From positions 1-64,000 of the forward strand of contig CAWEZC010000010.1 in assembly GCA_963813495.1 (NCBI GenBank): 64,000 nucleotides of DNA, in the 5' to 3' direction. Positions 15,790 to 23,182 of the stretch are shown piece by piece (position 1 is the stretch's first letter; each line of letters opens with the position of its first letter). Source of the stretch: JACVRW01 sp963813495. GTDB lineage: Bacteria; Actinomycetota; Thermoleophilia; Solirubrobacterales; Thermoleophilaceae. A program made the position numbers and the translations under genes. The notes beneath the pieces are model-generated. The model was not told where the DNA came from. It saw nothing but the letters and a program-made list of their open reading frames with translations, and made no database searches.

Positions 15790-17885
15790 GGCATCAGTTC
15801 GGCGAGCCGTTTCCTCAGCGCCCTCGCCTCGGCCGATTTCTCGAACGCCCGAGCCGCCGCGGTCCGGCTCATGACCGTGCTCCGTGCGGCCGGGCTGCCG
15901 GGCCTGGCCGGCCGTGTCCACCAGTCGCAGTCCGTAGGCCCGGTGGCGTCGTCGGGGCCGTTACCGCAGTCGACCAGGTAGTTGAGCTTGGCGACGTCGT
16001 TGTTGCCGACGCTGGTGGCACAGTTCGACGGCAGCACCTGAGGCGCCTCGCCCGGGAGAAGACCGGCGTTGCCTGGACCGGTCACGCTGGCCGCGGTCCC
16101 GTCTGGGCCGGTGTTCCCGAACCAGCAGTTCCCGGTGTTGGCCGCAAACAACTCGCCCCACCAGAAGTCGTTGCCGTTCGGCTTCCTCTGCCCCGCGCCA
16201 CCGGTGTGGACGTTGCCGAACATGTCGATTGCGCCCGGGTAGCGGAAGCCCTTCGGCGCTCTGCCGACGCGGTTGCGGAAGAACCGGTTGCCGCACGAGG
16301 TCGACAGCCCGTTGGCCGGCGCACCGGGGCACGAGATTCCGGGGAAGATGTCGCCCTCGGCGCCGCCGCCGTTGGTGAGGGAGTCCGGGACGGCGAACAG
16401 CATCGCCCCGTCGCGCCAGTTGTCGAAGATCCAGTTGTGGTGGACGCGAGCGTCGTTCATGCCCGCGTAGACGATCCCGGTGCCGATCGGCACTCCCACC
16501 AGCGGGGCTACAGGCGGACGGTCGGTGTAGAGGTCGAGGTTGTTCGCGTAGATGTAGTTGTGGTCGATCTCCGAGCTGTCAGCCGGGAAGCCGGGATGAC
16601 CGGCGGCCGAGAGCGTGTCGCTCGAGATCCCGCTCGTGTTGCCGTAGATGTGGTTGCGCGTGATGCGCACGGCGTTGCCCATCGAGCCCGAGTAGCCGAG
16701 CGCAGAGCCGTGGAGGTCGCAGTCCCTGATGACGGTATTCGGGCGCGGGGCGTCCGGATAGAAGTCGGTTGCCTGGGAGCCGGTCTCGGGAGCCGCGCCC
16801 GGGTACACCACCGCGTCGCCTGCCCCGAACCCGTCGCAGTTCTGGACGAGGTTGTGGTCCGAGGTGAAGGAGAGGTGGCCGTAGTCAGCGCCCCAGAAGA
16901 ACTTCACCCGGTCGAGCAGGACGCCGTCGACCTCCTCGTTGTAGAACGTGTGTTCCCGCGCACCGCGCACGAGGAAGTTGCGTCCGACGAAGCCGTCGGC
17001 GCGGTCGACTCGCATGACGACGTGCTTGGCATAGCCGCCCGGCTTTGCCCCCGGCCCCTTGCCCCGATAGTCGGTGCCGGCGTCCATGATCACGTCCTCG
17101 GGCTTCGGCCCGGTGCCCTCGATCTGCAGGTTGCACCGCAGGCACCGGCCGAGCTCCTGCCGCGGGATGCCTCTGCGGTCCGAGCGCGGCGGCACTGGCG
17201 GTTCGCCTTTGACGGCGCGCCCCTGCACGTAGATCAGGTTCTGGTCGTTGGGGCAGGTGACCTGGTACTCGTAGCTCGGGGTGAGGTCTCCACTGGCGTC
17301 CCTCTGGAGCAGGCTCGGGTTGCACTTCGGGTCGTTCTCGGGGGCCCTGCGCGAGTTCGGCTCGGTGTAGTGGCCCGGCATGATCAGGATCCGGTCGTTG
17401 TTGCCCGCGTCGAGAACCGCCTTCTGGACCGAGCGGTAGTCGCACTGCGCGGCCAGGGCGTCGTTGATGGCGAGCAGCCGCTTAGCCTCGCGCTTGGAGA
17501 GCTTGAGCTTCGGCTGGCTTGGACGGAGGCGGTAGCCCTGCTTGCGGGCCTCGCGCACGGATGCGCGCAGGAGGGCCAGCGAGTGCGCGCCCCTGGTGCC
17601 CTTGCAGACGACGAGCACGTCGCCGCGGTGGGACCCGGCGACGGGCACGGGGCCGGGTCGCGCCTCACGCACCGCCGACGCCAACGAGCGCGCCCTGGGC
17701 ACCTTGCCGCCGGCCGGCGGGCTGACCGAGTTGTCGGGGCGCGGATCCGGCCAGTACGACGGCCGCTCGAGGTGAGCCAGGGCGAGCGCCGGCAGGGCCA
17801 GCATCACGGCTGCGAGCGTGGCGGCTAGCGACACTCCACGCATCGTGAAACGCCGCTTACGTGTTTGCTTCTCGCGCAACCCCAT
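15786..17885 (-). CDS. Secreted right-handed parallel beta-helix protein
   Basis: The 699-residue product has a basic N-terminus and signal peptide (about 15-38, ending ALA). An N-terminal region of about 180 residues is followed by a parallel beta-helix with PbH1-type turns of about 22 residues: NFLVRGAREHTFYNEEVDG, DRVKFFWGADYGHLSF, NAVRITRNHIYGNTSG, SEIDHNYIYANNLDLY, ARVHHNWIFDNWRDG. This fold is used by polysaccharide lyases, epimerases and NosD-like proteins. No catalytic set is obvious, so the role stays open. Several Cys pairs suggest disulphides. A tail rich in Ala/Arg/Lys ends at the coupled lipoprotein. Confidence 0.78.
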   Translation of the reverse strand: MGLREKQTRKRRFTMRGVSLAATLAAVMLALPALALAHLERPSYWPDPRPDNSVSPPAGGKVPRARSLASAVREARPGPVPVAGSHRGDVLVVCKGTRGAHSLALLRASVREARKQGYRLRPSQPKLKLSKREAKRLLAINDALAAQCDYRSVQKAVLDAGNNDRILIMPGHYTEPNSRRAPENDPKCNPSLLQRDASGDLTPSYEYQVTCPNDQNLIYVQGRAVKGEPPVPPRSDRRGIPRQELGRCLRCNLQIEGTGPKPEDVIMDAGTDYRGKGPGAKPGGYAKHVVMRVDRADGFVGRNFLVRGAREHTFYNEEVDGVLLDRVKFFWGADYGHLSFTSDHNLVQNCDGFGAGDAVVYPGAAPETGSQATDFYPDAPRPNTVIRDCDLHGSALGYSGSMGNAVRITRNHIYGNTSGISSDTLSAAGHPGFPADSSEIDHNYIYANNLDLYTDRPPVAPLVGVPIGTGIVYAGMNDARVHHNWIFDNWRDGAMLFAVPDSLTNGGGAEGDIFPGISCPGAPANGLSTSCGNRFFRNRVGRAPKGFRYPGAIDMFGNVHTGGAGQRKPNGNDFWWGELFAANTGNCWFGNTGPDGTAASVTGPGNAGLLPGEAPQVLPSNCATSVGNNDVAKLNYLVDCGNGPDDATGPTDCDWWTRPARPGSPAARSTVMSRTAAARAFEKSAEARALRKRLAELMP

Positions 17886-18031
17886 CCTCCTTGGCCTTCG
17901 TCGTCGAGCCCACGCGGCCTCGGGCAGGAGGTCGCGGCGCGAATCTAACAGAGGCCGGGCGGAGGACGCCCCCGCCAGCGCGCTTCAGGGTCTTGGTTTC
18001 GTCTCACGCCGGCGCCGGCGCTTCCTCGCCC

Positions 18032-19486
18032 TCACCTGAGGGCTGGTGTCACCGGTCGCAGCAGCAGGGCGAGCAGCGCTCCGGTGGCGGCGAAGGCGGC
18101 GGCCACCAGGAAAGCGGCGTGGTAGCCGCCCGTGAGCGCAATGAGCTGGCCGTCGCCGCCGCTGCGCAGGCTGTCGGTGCGCGAGTCGGCGACGCTGACC
18201 AGCACGGCCAGTCCCAGCGCGCCGCCCATCATGAAGGCGGTGTTGACGATCCCCGAGGCGAGTCCGGCCTCGCTGGGCTCGACGTCGCCCATCGCGGCCA
18301 GCAACAAGGGGTTGAAGGTGATGCCGCCTCCGATGCCCATGACGATCATCCCCGGGAGCACGTGGGCGACGAAGTCCCCGTCGGCGGGGGCCTGGGTGAA
18401 CAGGAGCAGGCCGATCGTGAAGAAGGTCAGTCCGGCCACCAGCGGCGGCTTGATGCCGAAGCGCATGACGAGGCGGTCGGAGAGGGCGATCGAGCCGGCG
18501 CCCATCACGAGCGTCGTCGGCAGGAAGGCGAGCCCGACCTCGAGCGGGCTGTAGTCCAGCACCAGCTGCAGGTAGAGCGCCGCGAGGAAGAACCACCCGA
18601 ACATCGATGCCGCCATCAGGGCACCCACCGCGTTCGCGACGGAGATGTTGCGCAGCCGGAAGAGGCCGAGCGGAATCAGCGGTGACCGGACCCGCGCCTC
18701 CACCGTGATGAAGACAGCAAGGAGGCCCGCGGCCGCGGCGAGCAGCCCCAGCGTCGTGCCGGAGGTCCAGCCGTTCTCGTTGCCATTGATCACGGCGTAG
18801 GTGCCGAGCATCACCGCGGCGGTCACGGTCACCGCCCCGGTCAGGTCGAGGCGGCCGTCCTCAGCGCTCCCGCGGTCATCCGGGAGGAGTGAGAGGCAGA
18901 GCGCGATGACGGTGATCCCGATGGGGAGATTGACGAGGAAGATCCAGTTCCAGGCCAACAGGTCGGTGAGCACGCCGCCCAGCAGAACGCCGGCCGTACC
19001 GCCCCCGGAGAGCACGAACCCGAAGATGCCCATCGCCTTTGCGCGGTCGGCGGGCTCGGTGAAGATCGTCATGATCAGAGAGAGCGCGACCACCGACACG
19101 ATGGCGCCGCCGAAGCCCTGCACCGCCCGCGCCACCACGAGGAACTCCTGCGAGCCGGCCAGCCCACAGGCCAGCGAGGTGGCCGTGAACAGCGCCAGTC
19201 CGAGGAGTAACAGTCGCCGGCGCCCGAACAGGTCGCTGAGCCGCCCGCCGAGCAGCAGGAAGCCGCCGAAGGTGAGCAGATACGCGTTCACCACCCAGGC
19301 GAGCGATGACTCGGAGAAGCCCAGGTCGGCCTGGATCGACGGAAGAGCGACGTTCACGATCGTCGAGTCGAGCACGATCAGCACGTCGCCGAGGCAGAGC
19401 ACGTAGAGCGCGAGCCACCGCCTGCGCCCCTCGAGTGTCGTGCCGCTTTCCGGGGCCGTTCGGGCGTCGGTCTGCGTCGTCGTCAT
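18032..19486 (-). CDS. MFS drug exporter, EmrB/QacA (DHA2) family
   Basis: The 484-residue product has 14 predicted transmembrane helices. Motif A is present as GGRLSDLFGRRR after helix 2, and VALPSIQADLG near the start with WVVNAYLLT is typical of proton-coupled DHA2 exporters. TM4-TM5 carry the GPxxGG-like GGGTAGVLLGGVL. It is transcribed away from the DUF2461 gene over a 104-base gap with inverted repeats that could bind a regulator, though no regulator gene is adjacent. Substrate is unknown; these pumps usually export lipophilic drugs or dyes. Confidence 0.9.
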   Translation of the reverse strand: MTTTQTDARTAPESGTTLEGRRRWLALYVLCLGDVLIVLDSTIVNVALPSIQADLGFSESSLAWVVNAYLLTFGGFLLLGGRLSDLFGRRRLLLLGLALFTATSLACGLAGSQEFLVVARAVQGFGGAIVSVVALSLIMTIFTEPADRAKAMGIFGFVLSGGGTAGVLLGGVLTDLLAWNWIFLVNLPIGITVIALCLSLLPDDRGSAEDGRLDLTGAVTVTAAVMLGTYAVINGNENGWTSGTTLGLLAAAAGLLAVFITVEARVRSPLIPLGLFRLRNISVANAVGALMAASMFGWFFLAALYLQLVLDYSPLEVGLAFLPTTLVMGAGSIALSDRLVMRFGIKPPLVAGLTFFTIGLLLFTQAPADGDFVAHVLPGMIVMGIGGGITFNPLLLAAMGDVEPSEAGLASGIVNTAFMMGGALGLAVLVSVADSRTDSLRSGGDGQLIALTGGYHAAFLVAAAFAATGALLALLLRPVTPALR

Positions 19487-19534
19487 CGCGGGGTCACTCC
19501 CGTTCGAAAGCCTGGAGCCGGGTTAAGCTACCGG

Positions 19535-19557
19535 TTCAACCAGGCTTGAAGTCAAGC
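19535..19557. promoter_or_regulatory. Overlapping inverted repeats upstream of the MFS exporter, candidate operator
   Basis: Within the divergent gap, gcttga-ag-tcaagc (19544-19557) is a perfect 6-base-arm inverted repeat. It overlaps ttcaa-ccaggc-ttgaa (19535-19550), a second one with 5-base arms. Their position between divergent starts and the link to a drug exporter fit a MerR- or MarR-type operator. No matching regulator is in the window, so this is sequence pattern only. Confidence 0.4.
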
Positions 19558-19590
19558 TGCCCGCCCGAAACCCCGGCCGTTCGAGAAGAT

Positions 19591-20232
19591 GTGCAGAGCG
19601 TGTGGCCGCCCGAAGCGATCGAGTTTCTACGCGAGCTGGAGCTCAACAACGACCGCGACTGGTTCAAGGCCAACCGCGCCCGCTATGACGCCGACCTGGT
19701 CGAGCCGGCGAGGGAGCTGGCCGAGCAGCTTCGCGATCTCGGCGAGGCGCACCTGTTCCGGCCCTATCACGACACACGCTTTCACATGCGCCCCCCGATC
19801 AAGGAGCAGTTCGGGCTGGCGATCGGCTACGGCGGGGCGGGCGGCTACTACGTGGAGCTCTCGCTAGACGGCCTGCTCGTCGCCGCCGGGCTGCACGCAC
19901 CGGCGCCTGACCAGCTCGAGCGCTATCGCGCGGCAATCGACGACGGGCGCCGGGCAGCATCGTATGAGCGCGCACTCGGCGCGGCCGCGGCGGCCGGCTT
20001 GGAGCCCGCGCCGCCCGTGCTCAAGCGGGCACCCAAGGGCTACCCGGTCGGCCACCCGCGAATCGAGCGGCTGCGAATGAAGGAGCTCACCGTGTACCGC
20101 CGCCACGAGCTGAAGCCCTGGCTGCACACGCGCTCCGCCGACGAGCGCGTCCGCTCCGAGCTGGAGAGCACCCGGCCCCTGGTTCGCTGGCTGGCCAAGC
20201 ACGTCGGTCCGTCCCGGCGAGAGCGCCGGTGA
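19591..20232 (+). CDS. DUF2461 family protein
   Basis: I start at the GTG at 19591 (a second GTG at 19600 is possible); the frame opens much earlier but overlaps the divergent MFS gene. The product of about 213 residues shows the DUF2461 pattern: EAIEFLRELELNNDRDWF, ANRARYDADLVEPARELAEQL, the central YHDTRFHMRPPIKEQFGLAI with KxD-like contacts, and LKRAPKGYPVGHP near the C-terminus. The family is widespread and cytoplasmic, with no settled biochemical function. Confidence 0.85.
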   Translation: MQSVWPPEAIEFLRELELNNDRDWFKANRARYDADLVEPARELAEQLRDLGEAHLFRPYHDTRFHMRPPIKEQFGLAIGYGGAGGYYVELSLDGLLVAAGLHAPAPDQLERYRAAIDDGRRAASYERALGAAAAAGLEPAPPVLKRAPKGYPVGHPRIERLRMKELTVYRRHELKPWLHTRSADERVRSELESTRPLVRWLAKHVGPSRRERR

Positions 20233-20295
20233 CGCCGGTAGGGTCGTCGGACTCACCGCGCAACGGCCCGCGGCGGCGCTCGCTCGTCATCACCC

Positions 20296-20821
20296 GTGAA
20301 TGTTCTCCTGTGCATCGTCCTCCTCCTCGGCGCCAATGTCGCGGCGATCGGAGCCATGCTGTTCGTCCGGCGCGGAGCGCCGGAGGGGAGCCGCTTCAAG
20401 GACGGGGATCGCGCGTCGGGGGTCTTCGGCGTGCTGGCGGGTGGCTTTGCCATCTTCGCCGGCTTCATCATCTTTCTCGCCTTCACGAGCTACGACCAGT
20501 CGCGGAGCGGCGGTGAGGCCGAAGCGCTCACGTCCGCTGTCGCCCTTCGCCCTACCCCAGTGCAAGCTGGCGGCCAGCGCGCAGGCCGAGCGGCTCGAGG
20601 CCCAGGCGGCCGCGGCGTCCGACGACGTGGGCCGCTTCATCCAGCGGGCGGACAACTATTCGCTGGCCGTCGTGCTGTTCGCCGCGTCGCTGTTCTTTGC
20701 GGGCATCAGCACCCGCCTGCATTCGCCCAAGCCGCGGATGGTCGTGCTGGGACTCGGCTATGTCCTGTTCCTCGGCACCGTGATCTGGATCTCGACCTTC
20801 CCGGTCAGCCTGTCCGTGTAG
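20296..20821 (+). pseudogene. Hybrid remnant of two membrane-protein genes joined out of frame
   Basis: A GTG at 20296 opens a frame with two membrane helices (VLLCIVLLLGANVAAIGAML and GVLAGGFAIFAGFIIFLAF) followed by TSYDQSRSGGEAEAL, which resembles the start of a larger membrane protein (bestrophin/DUF4239-like). From about 20535 the sensible sequence moves to another frame: SPFALPQCKLAASAQAERLE, then two helices (YSLAVVLFAASLFFAGI, VLGLGYVLFLGTVIW) and PVSLSV at a stop at 20821. That second part looks like the C-terminus of a different small membrane protein. A deletion joining neighbours is the simplest explanation. Confidence 0.6.
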
Positions 20822-20875
20822 CGGCCCGGCCGGCTGAGCGACTGCCGCAGCCGCGCATGTGGCAGGCTCAGTCGC

Positions 20876-21532
20876 GTGGGGTTGACGCAGCGGCTGGCCG
20901 GTATCGACGTCTCGGCGCTCTCGGACGCCGACAAGACGCTGCCGGTGGTGGACCCGGCGATCAGGGCGATGATTCCCGACGTGCGCATGGCCGGACCGGC
21001 GTTCACGGTGGTGGCCGAGGACGACCATCTGCCGGTGATGGACGCGCTCGCCGAGGCCGCGCCCGGCGACGTTCTGGTGATCGCGGCGAACGGCGGGTCG
21101 CGCGCCGTCTTCGGCGAGCTGTTCGCCACCGAGGCGCGTGGGCGTGGGCTGGCCGGGATCGTTGCCGACGGGTTCTGTCGCGACCTGCGCGGCCTTAGAG
21201 GCATCGGGCTGCCGGTGTTCGCGCGCGGCACCACGCCGCGTTCGGGCACCACGGTGTCACGGGCCCCGTCCGGGGCGACGATCCGCTGCGGCGGCGTCCA
21301 GGTGTCTCCGGGCGACATCGTGTTCGGCGACGACGACGGCCTGCTGATCGCCCCGGAAGAGCGGATCGCGGCCGCGCTCGAGAGCGCCGAGCTGATCGGG
21401 CGCGGCGAACACGCGATCCTCGCTGCGCAGGCTCGCGGCGAGGCCCTGCACGGCCTTACCAACCACGAGGAACACGTCGCGGCGCTCGACCGCGGCGAGG
21501 CCAGCGCGCTGGCCTTTCGGGTCGATGACTGA
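20876..21532 (+). CDS. RraA-like / HMG-aldolase family protein
   Basis: The 218-residue product starts at a GTG and shows the RraA-like fold: a mid-region DVLVIAANGGSRAVFGELFA, then the conserved ADGFCRDLRGL (basic and acidic active-site residues of the R-D pattern), LPVFARG and VQVSPGDIVFGDDDGLLIAP. Members include 4-hydroxy-4-methyl-2-oxoglutarate aldolase and the RNase E inhibitor RraA. The intact D/R set favours a divalent-metal aldolase or decarboxylase. It overlaps the next aminotransferase gene by eight bases, so the pair probably acts on one pathway, such as catabolism of a branched oxo-acid. Confidence 0.85.
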   Translation: MGLTQRLAGIDVSALSDADKTLPVVDPAIRAMIPDVRMAGPAFTVVAEDDHLPVMDALAEAAPGDVLVIAANGGSRAVFGELFATEARGRGLAGIVADGFCRDLRGLRGIGLPVFARGTTPRSGTTVSRAPSGATIRCGGVQVSPGDIVFGDDDGLLIAPEERIAAALESAELIGRGEHAILAAQARGEALHGLTNHEEHVAALDRGEASALAFRVDD

Positions 21533-22721
21533 CTTCTCCCACGCCTTCGCGCGCAGGACGCAGCTGCCCGGCGGCAGCGAGCTGGCCACCATCCTCGCCG
21601 GAAGCCCGCCCGGTGTGCTGTCGATGATGGGCGGGTTTCCGAATCCGGCGACGTTTCCGACCGACGAGCTCGACGAGCTCGGGGCGCGACTCGTGCGCGA
21701 GGACGCTGCGGTCGCACTGCAGTACACGGCGTGCGAGGGGATCCCGAGCGTCCGCGAGTACCTGCTCGACCGCCAGCAGCAGCTCCAGGGCCGGCGCCCC
21801 GAGCTCGGCGAGCTGATCGTCACCAGCGGTGGGATGGAATGCATCACGCTGATGTGCCAGGCGTTGATCGATCCGGGCGATGCGATCGCCGTCGAGGCGC
21901 CCACCTATCTCGCCGCGTTGATGGCCCTTGGCCGTGCCGAGGCCGAGACGGTCACGATCGCGATGGACGATGACGGCCTGGGCGTCGATGAGCTCGGGGC
22001 GCGGCTGGCAGGCGGCCTGCGTCCCAAGTTCGTCTACACGATCCCGGAGTACCAGAACCCGACCGGCCGCACACTCCCACTCGAGCGGCGCCACGAGCTG
22101 GTCGAGCTCTGCCGCCGGCACGGCGTGCTGATCCTCGAGGACGTCGCTTACAGAGAGCTGTCCTTCGACGGTACGTCGCTGCCCACGCTGTGGTCGCTCG
22201 GGCCGGACATCGTGGTGCAGGCGGGTACGTTCTCCAAGAGCTTTTTCCCGGGCGTTCGGCTCGGGTGGGCCGTCGGCCCGTCCGAGGTCGTGGCCCAGCT
22301 CGCGGCGGCGAAGCAGAACACCGACCAGTGCGCCGGCGGCCTCGGGCAGCGCATGGTCGAGGAGTACGGCCGCGGCGGCGGCTTCGAGCGCCACCTGCCG
22401 GAGGCACGGGCGTTGTACGCGTCGCACTGGGCGGCTCTGTCCGCGGCGCTGACGCGCCACATGCCCGAAGGGGTCGCCTGGACCGAGCCGGCGGGTGGGT
22501 TTCTCACCTGGCTCACCTTGCCGGAGGGGCTCGACACGCTCGCCCTGCGTCCGGCTGCCATCGCCGCGGGCGTGGCCTACGTCCCGGGCCCGCCGTTCCA
22601 TGTCGGCGACCGTGGCCGCAACGCACTGCGGCTCTCGTTCAGCCATCTCAGCGAGCCGGAGCTCGAAACAGCCGCCGAGCGCCTGGCCTCGGTCGTCCGC
22701 GACGCGCTCGTGCCTGTCTAA
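21525..22721 (+). CDS. PLP-dependent aminotransferase, class I/II (LysN/MocR-like)
   Basis: The 398-residue product has the fold-type I set: SGGMECITLMCQAL, EAPTYLA, PEYQNPTG (Asn178), LEDVAYREL (Asp206), the PLP lysine in GTFSKSFFPGVRLGW (Lys238) and LRLSFSH near the end (PLP/carboxylate Arg). The pattern matches 2-aminoadipate/valine-pyruvate-type transaminases, without the GntR domain of MocR regulators. It overlaps the RraA-like gene by eight bases and ends four bases into the convergent SnoaL-like gene. The amino donor cannot be read from sequence. Confidence 0.9.
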   Translation: MTDFSHAFARRTQLPGGSELATILAGSPPGVLSMMGGFPNPATFPTDELDELGARLVREDAAVALQYTACEGIPSVREYLLDRQQQLQGRRPELGELIVTSGGMECITLMCQALIDPGDAIAVEAPTYLAALMALGRAEAETVTIAMDDDGLGVDELGARLAGGLRPKFVYTIPEYQNPTGRTLPLERRHELVELCRRHGVLILEDVAYRELSFDGTSLPTLWSLGPDIVVQAGTFSKSFFPGVRLGWAVGPSEVVAQLAAAKQNTDQCAGGLGQRMVEEYGRGGGFERHLPEARALYASHWAALSAALTRHMPEGVAWTEPAGGFLTWLTLPEGLDTLALRPAAIAAGVAYVPGPPFHVGDRGRNALRLSFSHLSEPELETAAERLASVVRDALVPV

Positions 22722-23131
22722 GCGGTTGTCGCGACCCCGGCCGGCACGACCTCGAGGAACTGCGCCGTGTCGGGGAACTGCCGGAACCGAGCGATCTTGC
22801 CGTCCTGCACATCCCAGATGTGGACGACGTTCAGATCCAGCTCCTTACCGGTGCTCTTGCCGGTTCCCGTGTAACGCGCCACCACGGCGACAGTGTCCCC
22901 AGAAGCGATCAGCTCGGTGGGCGTGACCGCGAAGTCGGGGATGTCGGTTGTAATAGGGCCAAGGACGTTGTGCGCCACCGCGTCGCCGCCTCGGTAGACG
23001 CCGCCGTAGGGCATGCCTTCAGCCTCGTGCCATTCGACGTCGTCCGCCATCGCGTCGAGCACGGCTGCGACATCGCCTCGTCCAAAGGCCTCGTAGACGC
23101 CCTCGACTACTTGGACGCTCTGCTCCGCCAC
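22718..23131 (-). CDS. SnoaL-like (NTF2-fold) protein
   Basis: The GTG start at 23131 is preceded by GAGGAGG. The 137-residue product is a complete SnoaL-like domain: QVVEGVYEAFGRGDVAAVLD, MADDVEWHEAEGMPYGGVYRG, DTVAVVARYTGTGKSTGKEL and VVHIWDVQDGKIARFRQF. The NTF2-like cone fold hosts polyketide cyclases, isomerases and many proteins of unknown role. The D/H pair (VEWHE) could be catalytic. It is convergent with the aminotransferase gene. This intact copy is the comparison for the fragments at 15049-15285. Confidence 0.9.
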   Translation of the reverse strand: MAEQSVQVVEGVYEAFGRGDVAAVLDAMADDVEWHEAEGMPYGGVYRGGDAVAHNVLGPITTDIPDFAVTPTELIASGDTVAVVARYTGTGKSTGKELDLNVVHIWDVQDGKIARFRQFPDTAQFLEVVPAGVATTA

Positions 23132-23182
23132 GAGTCCTCCTCGATCGACTGCGAGTCTGGAGTCAAACTACCACCGCGTGGC

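Noticed and set aside
16206..17828. 540-codon open frame opposite the beta-helix gene
   Set aside because: Val/Asp/Arg-biased shadow; the minus-strand frame has a signal peptide and beta-helix repeats.
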